Source of the DNA: Roseovarius sp.
GTDB lineage: Bacteria; Pseudomonadota; Alphaproteobacteria; Rhodobacterales; Rhodobacteraceae
DNA length: 5,277 bases
Assembly: GCA_007125415.1 (NCBI GenBank)
Contig: SLDH01000294.1
Span: 1-5,277, forward strand
Direction: 5' to 3'
The translations under genes and the position numbers were made by a program. Within the stretch, counting starts at the first letter, position 1, and every line of letters begins with the position of its first letter. Shown piece by piece: positions 1-5,277 of this stretch. Below the pieces are notes generated by a model, which was not told the origin of the DNA, did not search any database, and worked only from the letters and a program-made list of their open reading frames with translations.

Positions 1-612
1 GGCGAAGTAGAACTTGATCGTATGGTCATCGATCACCTCCGCATCGGGCACGCGTTCCTGCACGGCACGCGCATAGGATTGCAAGCCCTGCTCCACCAGC
101 AGTTTGTGGCTGAAATAGACATCATGCGCGGTGACCGGCGTGCCATCCGAAAAGCGGGCTTCAGGGCGCATGTGAAAAATCACCCACTCCCGGCCTTCGG
201 GATATTCGACCGTATGCGCCAGAAGGCCATAATGCTCCCCCAGAACATCCGACGGGAAGGATCCGCCGCTCATCGGCATCCCGGCAAGCAGGCTTTCATA
301 CAAGGATGAGGACAGCGCCGCCGGCTCGCCCAGCCGGTAATAGGGGTTCATCGTATCGAAGGAGCCGGTGACCGCGATGGCGATTTCCCCGCCCTTCGGC
401 GCATCCGGATTCACATAGTTGAGATGCTCGAAATCCTCAGGGTAGCTCAATTCACCGAAAAACGAATAACCATGGTCGCTGATGATCGGTGCGTCCGGTG
501 GCTCGCCCGACACGGCAGCGCCAGGGGTGACAGCGCCAACGCCGAGAAGCAAAAAGATGGTCAGAGCCCATAGCGGGCGTTCTGCTGATCTTTTCGCGCG
601 CATTCCGCTCAT
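1..612 (-). CDS. Extracellular solute-binding protein, family 5 (YejA-like peptide-binding ABC transporter component), 3' part missing
   Basis: Partial gene: 204 codons are visible and the rest lies beyond the left window edge (family members are roughly 600 residues). It is expected to bind oligopeptides in the periplasm and deliver them to an ABC permease. The N terminus has an Arg/Lys-rich start (residues 5-12), a hydrophobic core (14-29) and an Ala/Gly-rich stretch before about residue 36, which fits a signal peptide. The mature start resembles YejA: a HGYSFFGEL segment (47-55), then YVNPDAPKGGEI (66-77) and GSFDTMNPY (83-91). The family-5 hallmark RFSDGTPVTAHDVYFS is at 153-168. The start at 612 is chosen because AGGAGG lies 8 bases upstream (621-626, minus strand); a second in-frame ATG at 603 is less well placed. 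The gene runs in the same direction as the upstream cytochrome gene but is separated from it by a strong terminator, so it is probably its own unit. Family is secure; the peptide substrate is inferred. Confidence 0.9.
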   Translation of the reverse strand, partial: MSGMRAKRSAERPLWALTIFLLLGVGAVTPGAAVSGEPPDAPIISDHGYSFFGELSYPEDFEHLNYVNPDAPKGGEIAIAVTGSFDTMNPYYRLGEPAALSSSLYESLLAGMPMSGGSFPSDVLGEHYGLLAHTVEYPEGREWVIFHMRPEARFSDGTPVTAHDVYFSHKLLVEQGLQSYARAVQERVPDAEVIDDHTIKFYFA

Positions 613-620
613 GCTGATCT

Positions 621-626
621 CCTCCT
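621..626 (-). promoter_or_regulatory. Ribosome binding site of the solute-binding protein gene
   Basis: The minus strand reads AGGAGG here, followed by 8 bases and then ATG at 612. This near-consensus Shine-Dalgarno sequence decides the start in favour of the first of two closely spaced in-frame ATGs (612 rather than 603). Confidence 0.75.
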
Positions 627-639
627 GCCGGTGCCGCCT

Positions 640-668
640 TTATTTGGGGCGTTTCTGCCTTCGTGCAA
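640..668 (-). promoter_or_regulatory. Candidate sigma70-type promoter for the solute-binding protein gene
   Basis: On the minus strand TTGCAC (663-668) and AAATAA (640-645) are separated by 17 bases, with the -10-like box 27 bases before the start codon at 612. Spacing and placement fit a housekeeping promoter, but both boxes match the consensus only partly. The call also depends on the terminator at 842-879 making a separate promoter necessary. Confidence 0.25.
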
Positions 669-841
669 GCTAAAGCGTTTCTCGCACCTGCCGCAACCGT
701 CATCGGCCTGTTTTTTCGCCAAGTCTGCCCTTGCTTCGTGCATTGCGGGTCCGGTTTGCTGCATGGCCCTTCCGTTGGGCTTTGCCGTCTGGAGACCTGG
801 CCGGGCGCGCGTCGCTTGCCGGAACCAGCCCGGTGCGAAAG

Positions 842-879
842 GAAAAGGGCATTGCCTGTCGCCAGGCAATGCCCTTTTC
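842..879 (-). terminator. Intrinsic terminator of the dihaem cytochrome gene
   Basis: Perfect inverted repeat of 17 bp (842-858 with 863-879) around a 4-base loop (TCGC, 859-862). Its outer part is an AAAA/TTTT pair and its inner part is GC-rich. Read on the minus strand, the stem ends in TTTT followed by a C/T-rich stretch (CCTTTC), the form of a rho-independent terminator. It lies 29 bases past the stop codon at 909-911. The plus-strand copy also ends in TTTT, so it could act in both directions, but no plus-strand gene runs into it. Confidence 0.85.
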
Positions 880-908
880 GCATCTTCAGCGGGCCACGGT
901 GCCGTAAG

Positions 909-2048
909 TTACTGAGATTCCGCCTCAATATAGGCAATCACAGCGGCACGCTCCTGCTCATCTCTGAGCCCAGGATAGGACATGCGGTTGCCTGGGGCGT
1001 ACTCACGCGGGTTTTCAAGAAAGGCATTCAGCTCATCATATGTCCACGCACCATCAAGAGCCTCGAAAGCACTCGAATATCTGAAGCCCTCGGCCGCACC
1101 GATCTCACGATCAACCACGCCATGCAAGTAGGGGCCCACGCGATTGTTACCGGCTTCGAGCACGTGGCAGGCCCGGCAGGCGTTATATGCGCGCTCGCCG
1201 GCTACAAGATCAGCTGCGGCCACAAGCGCTGCGAAGCCCGTTGCCTCGTCTGCGGCAGCTTCCTCCGTGGCGGCTTCCTCAGTGGCAGCTTCCTCAGTTG
1301 CAGCTTCCTCAGCTACAGCATCCTCAGCAGCGGCGTCGTCTGCGACAGCTTCTTCATCGCGCGCTTCTTCAGCCGCTTCTTCCACGGCCTCCTCGGTGGC
1401 TGCTTGTTCCGCAGCCTCTTCAGCCGCCGCTTCTTCCATGGCTTCTTCGGCTGGTGCCTCCGCCTCTGTGCTGACCGTCTCGGGCTCAACCTCCATCGAC
1501 GCCTCTTCCTGAACAGCGGCACCTTCGACCACGGTCATCTCGCCATCACTCATGTCCATATACGCAATGACATTTACCCGATCCGCGGAGCGTCCGAGGC
1601 CGGCATAGGCCATCGAGGTACCCGGTGCATAGCTGCGCGGACTTTCAAGAAACGCGTAGAGTTCCTCGGGTGTCCAGACCGAAACAACCTCGCTAAGCGC
1701 ACCCGAATATCTGAAGCCTTCTGCGGAGTCGACGTCACGCCCGACCACCCCATGCAGGTAAGGTCCGACACCGTTCGCACCAGCCTCAAGCTGGTGACAG
1801 GCAGAGCATTGATTGAAAACCCGCTGACCAGCCGACGCGTCAGCATCCGCATATAGTGATGCGAAGTCGACCTCTTCCACCTCATCCGCGCCGCTGTCGG
1901 CTTCATCTGTCTCAATGAGATAGGCCTGCTCACCGCCTCCGTGGCCGGAGGTGTAAATCTCCTGCGCGACCCAGCCGCCCAACATGAAAACCAGCAGCGC
2001 TCCGCATAGGGCACCCGCGGTTTTGGTCAGTGTCATTGTATCGAACAT
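909..2048 (-). CDS. cycM: Membrane-anchored dihaem cytochrome c (c552/CycM-like) with two duplicated haem domains joined by an acidic Ala/Glu linker
   Basis: Predicted 379-residue protein. The start MFDTMTLTK matches what I recall of CycM-type cytochromes, and GGAAAG sits 7 bases upstream; an in-frame ATG at 2063 would add only five residues. Order: uncleaved hydrophobic anchor (about 10-31); acidic stretch (45-61); class I cytochrome c domain 1 (62-167) with CSACH at 81-85 and likely axial M146; linker (176-271) with about 37 acidic residues, 35 Ala and one basic residue (R230); domain 2 (272-377) with CRACH at 291-295 and likely axial M356. The domains align without gaps at about 60 of 106 identities. 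In Paracoccus, CycM is a single-haem carrier between bc1 and aa3 oxidase, facing the periplasm; that role is inferred here, supported by petABC nearby. About twice the single-domain length. A separate dihaem family rather than true CycM is possible. Confidence 0.88.
   Translation of the reverse strand: MFDTMTLTKTAGALCGALLVFMLGGWVAQEIYTSGHGGGEQAYLIETDEADSGADEVEEVDFASLYADADASAGQRVFNQCSACHQLEAGANGVGPYLHGVVGRDVDSAEGFRYSGALSEVVSVWTPEELYAFLESPRSYAPGTSMAYAGLGRSADRVNVIAYMDMSDGEMTVVEGAAVQEEASMEVEPETVSTEAEAPAEEAMEEAAAEEAAEQAATEEAVEEAAEEARDEEAVADDAAAEDAVAEEAATEEAATEEAATEEAAADEATGFAALVAAADLVAGERAYNACRACHVLEAGNNRVGPYLHGVVDREIGAAEGFRYSSAFEALDGAWTYDELNAFLENPREYAPGNRMSYPGLRDEQERAAVIAYIEAESQ
918..1235 (-). 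repeat. Second copy of the duplicated cytochrome c domain
   Basis: Encodes residues 272-377 of the dihaem cytochrome (numbered from the start at 2048). It aligns gap-free to the first copy at a constant offset of 210 codons (630 bases). The longest shared runs are VGPYLHGVV and AEGFRYS, plus the CxACH haem site and the YAPG segment before the ligand Met. This shows an internal duplication within one gene rather than fusion of two unrelated cytochromes. Confidence 0.85.
1257..1331 (-). repeat. Five tandem 15-bp units coding an Ala/Glu pentapeptide repeat in the cytochrome linker
   Basis: On the plus strand, units begin at 1257, 1272, 1287, 1302 and 1317, each close to AGCTTCCTCAGTGGC. On the coding strand the central units give EEAAT-type pentapeptides. 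Adjacent units differ at one to four bases, the outer ones more. The 15-base period keeps the frame, so copy number could change by slippage without breaking the gene. The flanking linker to about 1520 is a degenerate continuation of the same Ala/Glu pattern. Confidence 0.8.
1548..1865 (-). repeat. First copy of the duplicated cytochrome c domain
   Basis: Encodes residues 62-167 of the dihaem cytochrome. It is the partner of the copy at 918-1235, with about 57 percent identity by my hand count. Many third codon positions differ, so the duplication is not recent. This copy follows the membrane anchor and acidic neck directly, as the only haem domain does in single-haem CycM proteins. Confidence 0.85.
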
Positions 2049-2055
2049 ATGCTCG

Positions 2056-2061
2056 CTTTCC
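2056..2061 (-). promoter_or_regulatory. Ribosome binding site deciding the cytochrome start
   Basis: The minus strand reads GGAAAG here, 7 bases before the ATG at 2048. The alternative ATG at 2063 has only a weak GAAG-like sequence upstream. Together with the MFDTM family start, this favours 2048. Confidence 0.5.
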
Positions 2062-2090
2062 ATTGCTCGCTTCGGTGAAAACTTGGCACG

Positions 2091-2120
2091 TATCTATCCG
2101 CTTCCCCTTGCTGGTTGCAA
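2091..2120 (-). promoter_or_regulatory. Candidate promoter for the dihaem cytochrome gene
   Basis: On the minus strand TTGCAA (2115-2120) and TAGATA (2091-2096) are 18 bases apart, with the -10-like box about 42 bases before the chosen start codon. It lies in the 126-base divergent region shared with pheA. Matches to consensus are partial, so this is a suggestion. I saw no equally good pair for pheA on the other strand. Confidence 0.3.
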
Positions 2121-2174
2121 GGTGTAGTTTGCGCGACCAAATGCCCGGGGCGGGCGCGACCGGGGATGGACCAG

Positions 2175-3008
2175 ATGACAAGATCTATCGCTTTTCAGGG
2201 GGAGTTGGGCGCCTACTCCCATCAGGCTTGTGTGGAGAGCTACCCCGAGTTCAATCCGCTTCCATGCAAGAGCTTCGAGGACGCGATAGCCGCCGTGCGC
2301 AGCGGCGAGGCCGAACTGGCGATGCTGCCGGTCGAGAACTCGACCTTCGGCAGGGTGGCGGATATTCATCATCTGCTGCCTGAATCGGGCCTGCATATCA
2401 TCAGGGAAGCCTTCGTGCGCGTGCATATCAACCTGATGGCACTGCCCGGGGTGGAACTTTCGGAAATCGACCATGCGATGAGCCACAGCATGCTCTTGGG
2501 CCAGTGCCGGGGCTTTCTGGCAAAGCATGGCATAAAGCGCGTGACCGGGGCCGATACCGCAGGCTCGGCCCGTCATGTCGCGGAACTGGGCCAGCGCAAC
2601 ATGGCGGCTCTGGCAAGTGAACTGGCCGCCGAGATTTACGGTCTTGATGTTCTCGCGCGCCATATCGAAGATGAAGGCAACAATACCACGCGCTTTCTTG
2701 TCATGTCACCGCACGAAGACCTCTCGCGCAGGGGCGATCACGGGATGATCACGAGTTTCGTCTTTCAGGTCCGCAATATCCCGGCGGCGCTCTACAAGGC
2801 GATGGGCGGGTTCGCCACGAACGGCGTCAACATGACCAAGCTGGAAAGCTACATGGTGGGCGGTTCCTTTACCGCGACCCAGTTCTATGCGGATATCGAA
2901 GGGCATCCCGACGACCCCGCTGTCAGACTTGCGCTGGACGAGTTGGCCTATTTCACATCAGGCGTCACGGTGCTGGGTGTCTACCCCGCGGATCCGGGCC
3001 GCGGATAA
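2175..3008 (+). CDS. pheA: Prephenate dehydratase (monofunctional, with C-terminal ACT domain)
   Basis: Predicted 277-residue cytoplasmic enzyme converting prephenate to phenylpyruvate with loss of water and CO2, the committed step to phenylalanine. There is no chorismate mutase domain, so it is the monofunctional type. Catalytic domain (about 4-180): GELGAYSHQA at 9-18, LPVENSTFGRV at 51-61, SHSMLLGQC at 103-111, DTAGSA at 127-132 and the catalytic TRF at 172-174. ACT domain about 191-270. Of its two Phe-binding motifs, GALV reads AALY (204-207) and ESRP reads ESYM (224-227), so feedback control may differ from E. coli. The start at 2175 gives the family-like MTRSIAFQGE, with GGGG 9 bases upstream; ATG at 2166 would add three residues, and a TTG at 2115 has no support. 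It is divergent from the cytochrome gene and ends 189 bases before petA. Confidence 0.95.
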   Translation: MTRSIAFQGELGAYSHQACVESYPEFNPLPCKSFEDAIAAVRSGEAELAMLPVENSTFGRVADIHHLLPESGLHIIREAFVRVHINLMALPGVELSEIDHAMSHSMLLGQCRGFLAKHGIKRVTGADTAGSARHVAELGQRNMAALASELAAEIYGLDVLARHIEDEGNNTTRFLVMSPHEDLSRRGDHGMITSFVFQVRNIPAALYKAMGGFATNGVNMTKLESYMVGGSFTATQFYADIEGHPDDPAVRLALDELAYFTSGVTVLGVYPADPGRG

Positions 3009-3092
3009 CCGGTGTGAGCCGTGCAGCCGCTGCTGAGCGCAAAATCGGGCGCGACACTTGCGCGCTTCGGACCGATGGGCGGATTTGCGCAC

Positions 3093-3121
3093 TTTACGGG
3101 TGTCAATTCCAAAGCTATGTA
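3093..3121 (+). promoter_or_regulatory. Candidate promoter for petABC
   Basis: TTTACG (3093-3098) and TATGTA (3116-3121) are 17 bases apart, matching the -35 and -10 consensus at about four and three of six positions. Transcription would begin near 3128, giving a leader of about 70 bases before the petA start at 3198. The length of the pheA-petA gap makes a promoter here plausible. Confidence 0.3.
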
Positions 3122-3185
3122 CTCGCGGAATGCGGCTGCCCTCGGGCGGCTAACCGTCTATTTGGCAGACCTTGCCTTGAAGAAT

Positions 3186-3189
3186 GGAG
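3186..3189 (+). promoter_or_regulatory. Ribosome binding site for the GTG start of petA
   Basis: GGAG, within AATGGAGAAG, lies 8 bases before the GTG at 3198. It supports this GTG as the start, in agreement with the [14 protein letters not shown] start expected for alphaproteobacterial Rieske proteins. Confidence 0.65.
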
Positions 3190-3197
3190 AAGAGCTC

Positions 3198-3758
3198 GTG
3201 TCCCACGCAGAAGATCACGAAGGCACTCGCCGCGATTTCCTCTACTACGCGACCGGCGGTGCCGGTGTCGTTGTTACAGGTGCAGCGGTATGGCCGCTTA
3301 TCAACCAGATGAATCCGACAGCCGATGTGCAGGCACTCAGTTCCATCCGCGTTGATGTGAGCGGCATGGAGCCAGGCACGCAGATCACCGTGAAATGGCT
3401 CGGCAAGCCCGTCTTCATCCGCCGCCGCACCCCGGAAGACATTGCCGCAGCAGATGATGTGGACATCAGCCGCCTGCCCGACCGGCTTGCGCGCAACGCC
3501 AATATCCCGGCGAACGCCGACGCGTCCGATGCCAACCGCACCCTCGACGAAGGCCAGGAATGGTTGGTTCAGGTCGGCGTCTGCACACATCTGGGATGCG
3601 TACCGCTCAATGACGCCGGGGAGTACGGCGGGTGGTTTTGCCCCTGCCACGGGTCGCACTATGATAAATCGGGTCGTATCCGCCGCGGGCCGGCACCGGA
3701 GAACCTGCCGGTTCCGACCGCCGAGTTCGTCGACGACACAACGATTCAACTGGGATAA
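3198..3758 (+). CDS. petA: Ubiquinol-cytochrome c reductase, Rieske iron-sulfur subunit
   Basis: Predicted 186-residue bc1 subunit that takes the first electron from quinol at the Qo site and passes it to cytochrome c1. A GTG start is chosen because it gives the family N terminus and has GGAG 8 bases upstream. A twin-arginine motif RRDFLY (11-16) leads into an uncleaved membrane anchor (about 16-36), consistent with Tat export of the folded, cluster-loaded protein. The flexible neck (about 37-46) contains ADVQALSS. The head has the usual alphaproteobacterial insertion (about 76-118) before the cluster-binding boxes CTHLGC (129-134) and CPCHGSH (148-154). By homology C129, H131, C148 and H151 bind the [2Fe-2S] cluster, and C134-C150 form the disulfide. 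All ligands are intact and length is normal. First gene of the bc1 operon, 11 bases before petB. Confidence 0.97.
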   Translation: MSHAEDHEGTRRDFLYYATGGAGVVVTGAAVWPLINQMNPTADVQALSSIRVDVSGMEPGTQITVKWLGKPVFIRRRTPEDIAAADDVDISRLPDRLARNANIPANADASDANRTLDEGQEWLVQVGVCTHLGCVPLNDAGEYGGWFCPCHGSHYDKSGRIRRGPAPENLPVPTAEFVDDTTIQLG

Positions 3759-3769
3759 GGGGAGCGTCC

Positions 3770-5092
3770 ATGTCCGGTATTCCGCACGATCACTACGAAC
3801 CGAAATCCCGCAGCGAGAAATGGATTCATAGCCGCCTGCCGATCGTCGGGCTGATGTATGACACCATCATGATTCCCACACCCAAGAACCTGAACTGGAT
3901 GTGGATCTGGGGGATCGTCCTGACCTTCTGTCTCGTCCTTCAGATCGTCACCGGCATCGTGCTGGCGATGCATTACACGCCGCATGTCGATCATGCCTTC
4001 GCATCGGTCGAACATATCATGCGCAACGTGAACAGCGGGCACATGCTGCGCTATCTGCACATGAATGGCGCTTCGCTCTTCTTCCTGGCGGTCTATCTGC
4101 ACATTTTCCGCGGTCTCTATTATGGCTCCTACAAGGCGCCGCGCGAGATCACGTGGATCATCGGCATGCTCATCTACGTGCTCATGATGGGCACCGCCTT
4201 CATGGGCTACGTGCTGCCCTGGGGTCAGATGTCCTTCTGGGGTGCCACGGTGATCACCGGCCTCTTCGGCGCCATCCCCTTCATCGGTGAAGGATTGCAG
4301 ACATGGCTTCTGGGTGGGCCGGCCGTGGATAATGCGACATTGCAGCGCTTCTTCTCGCTGCATTATCTGCTGCCTTTTGTCATCGCGGCGCTGGTCGTGC
4401 TGCATATCTGGGCGTTCCACACCACCGGCAACAACAACCCGACCGGGGTGGATGTGCGCCGCGGCTCGAAAGCCGAAGCGGAGCGTGACACGCTGCCCTT
4501 CTGGCCCTATTTCGTGATGAAAGATCTCTTCGCCCTTGCGGTGATCATCACGGTCTTCTTCGCTGTGGTCGGTTTCATGCCCAACTATCTGGGCCATCCC
4601 GACAACTATATCGAAGCCGACCCACTGGCGACGCCTGCACATATCGTGCCCGAATGGTATTTCCTCGCCTTCTATGCGATCCTGCGTGCTTTCGATGGCG
4701 ACGTCTGGGTCGTGATGGCGGCAAACTGGGTCACTGGCGGGATCATCGACTCGACCTTCTTCGGGGTCATGGCGATGTTCGGCGCGATCGTGGTGATGGC
4801 ACTGGTGCCGTGGCTCGACACATCGAGCGTGCGCTCCGGTCGCTACCGCCCGATGTTCAAGTGGTGGTTCTGGCTCTTCGTGGTGAACTTCCTCGTGCTG
4901 ACATGGGTTGGAGCGATGCCGGCAGACGGTATCTATCCCTATATTGCCCTGATCGGCTCGACCTACTGGTTCGCTTATTTCCTCATCATCCTGCCATTGC
5001 TGGGTGTTCTGGAAAAACCGTTGCCGCAGCCTGAAACCATCGAAGATGATTTCAACATGCAAAGCGGCAAAGGCAACGTACCGGCCGAATAG
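3770..5092 (+). CDS. petB: Ubiquinol-cytochrome c reductase, cytochrome b subunit
   Basis: Complete 440-residue integral membrane protein that binds haems bL and bH and forms the quinol-oxidising (Qo) and quinone-reducing (Qi) pockets. Haem ligands are H97 and H111 (helix B) and H198 and H212 (helix D), the same numbers as in Rhodobacter capsulatus. The Qo motif PEWY is at 294-297, with E295 the expected proton acceptor, and the cd-loop segment [18 protein letters not shown] (146-163) is typical. About eight hydrophobic helices are visible, beginning near residue 42; the last precedes the C-terminal tail that starts around residue 418. GGGGAG (3759-3764) lies 5 bases before the ATG. It sits 11 bases after petA and 14 before petC, so translation is probably coordinated. 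There is no fusion to cytochrome c1, unlike fbcH of Bradyrhizobium. Nothing abnormal was seen in the sequence. Confidence 0.98.
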   Translation: MSGIPHDHYEPKSRSEKWIHSRLPIVGLMYDTIMIPTPKNLNWMWIWGIVLTFCLVLQIVTGIVLAMHYTPHVDHAFASVEHIMRNVNSGHMLRYLHMNGASLFFLAVYLHIFRGLYYGSYKAPREITWIIGMLIYVLMMGTAFMGYVLPWGQMSFWGATVITGLFGAIPFIGEGLQTWLLGGPAVDNATLQRFFSLHYLLPFVIAALVVLHIWAFHTTGNNNPTGVDVRRGSKAEAERDTLPFWPYFVMKDLFALAVIITVFFAVVGFMPNYLGHPDNYIEADPLATPAHIVPEWYFLAFYAILRAFDGDVWVVMAANWVTGGIIDSTFFGVMAMFGAIVVMALVPWLDTSSVRSGRYRPMFKWWFWLFVVNFLVLTWVGAMPADGIYPYIALIGSTYWFAYFLIILPLLGVLEKPLPQPETIEDDFNMQSGKGNVPAE

Positions 5093-5106
5093 AAAGGGCA
5101 CAGGAC

Positions 5107-5277
5107 ATGCTAAAGAAACTCAGCATTGCTGCTGTCACCGCCTTGAGCTTCTCCGCAGGAGGGGCAATGGCAGCCGGGGAGCCCGGCTGGATCGAGAATA
5201 TCCGCTTCTCGTTCCAGGGACCCTTCGGGACATATGACCAGGCTCAACTGCAACGCGGGCTTCAGGTGTATACCGAA
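5107..5277 (+). CDS. petC: Ubiquinol-cytochrome c reductase, cytochrome c1 subunit (N-terminal fragment)
   Basis: Only the first 57 codons are in the window; the CXXCH haem site lies beyond the right edge. Cytochrome c1 takes the electron from the Rieske protein and hands it to a c-type cytochrome on the periplasmic side. Residues 1-22 form a signal peptide (MLKK, hydrophobic core, then AMA before the likely cut). The mature part has [24 protein letters not shown] (read as residues 34-44 [11 protein letters not shown] and on), matching the N-terminal helix just ahead of the haem site in Rhodobacter c1. The Ala/Glu-rich acidic insertion known from Paracoccus c1 is not present between signal peptide and haem domain. 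A GAAAGGG sequence ends 8 bases before the ATG. It follows petB by 14 bases in the petABC operon. Confidence 0.93.
   Translation, partial: MLKKLSIAAVTALSFSAGGAMAAGEPGWIENIRFSFQGPFGTYDQAQLQRGLQVYTE

Larger units (their letters stand above)
613..908. other. Intergenic region between the solute-binding protein gene and the cytochrome c gene
   Basis: This stretch of 296 bases has no convincing gene. Open frames crossing it on either strand have no good ribosome binding site, run into the antisense of neighbouring genes, and have Cys/Arg-rich translations unlike a conserved protein. It holds the ribosome binding site and a candidate promoter for the leftward gene, and a strong hairpin terminator at 842-879. 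Nothing else recognisable was seen between about 670 and 840. Confidence 0.6.
3009..3197 (+). other. Leader region upstream of petABC
   Basis: These 189 bases separate pheA from the GTG start of petA. The petA frame stays open through it from 3021, but that extension would bury the twin-arginine signal and has no Rieske-family counterpart, so I read it as noncoding. It holds a candidate promoter (3093-3121) and a short GC-rich hairpin (3135-3140 with 3145-3150, loop CTCG, one G-U pair) which would lie in the transcript leader. No clear terminator for pheA was seen, so read-through from pheA remains possible. Confidence 0.5.

Noticed and set aside
1144..1512. Ala/Ser-rich plus-strand open frame resembling a repeat protein
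   Set aside because: The repeats come from the 15-bp units of the cytochrome linker read on the wrong strand. The minus-strand frame has two intact haem domains on either side and is clearly the coding one.
663..1856. Plus-strand open frame of 397 codons opposite the cytochrome gene
   Set aside because: Its low-complexity Phe/Ser/Gly stretch is the antisense of the Ala/Glu repeat. It has no ribosome binding site or domain and crosses the terminator hairpin.
2083..2135. Plus-strand promoter for pheA
   Set aside because: TTG-type boxes are present (TTGGCA, TTGCTG), but none has a -10-like sequence at 16-18 bases, so no call is made.
2094..2663. Minus-strand open frame of 189 codons opposite pheA
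   Set aside because: It lies opposite conserved PheA catalytic motifs, has no recognisable domain, and overlaps the divergent intergenic region.
2986..3004. Possible terminator of pheA formed by two CCGCGG copies
   Set aside because: Each 6-base copy is self-complementary and they could pair around a 7-base loop, but they overlap the pheA stop region and no T tract follows, so terminator function is not supported.
3021..3197. N-terminal extension of the Rieske protein from an upstream GTG
   Set aside because: It would place 59 non-homologous residues ahead of the twin-arginine motif, which must be near the N terminus, and it lacks a good ribosome binding site. The GTG at 3198 fits both.
3746..5101. 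Open frame of 451 codons on the minus strand opposite petB
   Set aside because: It mirrors petB almost end to end. Its translation is rich in His, Asp, Glu and Arg, as expected from the reverse complement of a high-GC membrane-protein gene, and it shows no recognisable domain. petB has all catalytic residues, so this is a shadow.

Overview
The window looks like a chromosomal piece of an alphaproteobacterium, most probably Rhodobacterales (Rhodobacteraceae, Rhodobacter/Paracoccus/Roseobacter relatives). The cytochrome b protein carries its four haem ligands at exactly the Rhodobacter capsulatus positions (H97, H111, H198, H212). The bc1 genes are ordered petA-petB-petC as separate genes, a Paracoccus CycM-like membrane cytochrome c552 lies next door, and the prephenate dehydratase is of the type I associate with Rhodobacterales. 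Family assignments rest on motif recognition; no database search was possible.

Layout. The left end (1-612, minus strand) holds the first 204 codons of an exported family-5 peptide-binding ABC transporter protein (YejA-like). A 296-base intergenic stretch (613-908) follows, with a candidate promoter for that gene and, at 842-879, a perfect 17-bp hairpin that should end the next gene. From 2048 down to 909 (minus) is an unusual membrane-anchored cytochrome c: two CXXCH haem domains, near-duplicates of each other, joined by about 96 residues made almost only of Ala and Glu/Asp. A 126-base divergent intergenic region separates it from pheA (2175-3008, plus), a monofunctional prephenate dehydratase with a C-terminal ACT domain. 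After a 189-base leader comes petA-petB-petC (3198 onward, plus): Rieske iron-sulfur protein with a GTG start, complete cytochrome b, and the first 57 residues of cytochrome c1, cut by the window edge. Gaps of 11 and 14 bases between the bc1 genes indicate one transcript.

How the genes work together. petABC encode the quinol:cytochrome c oxidoreductase. The CycM-like protein is of the kind known in Paracoccus to carry electrons from the bc1 complex to the aa3 oxidase while tethered to the membrane, so the region is largely a respiratory electron-transfer locus, with one phenylalanine-biosynthesis gene in between. The main item of interest is the two-haem, acidic-linker form of the c552-type cytochrome. 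No mobile elements, CRISPR arrays, tRNA or rRNA genes were seen. Nothing in the window amounts to a wholly new system.
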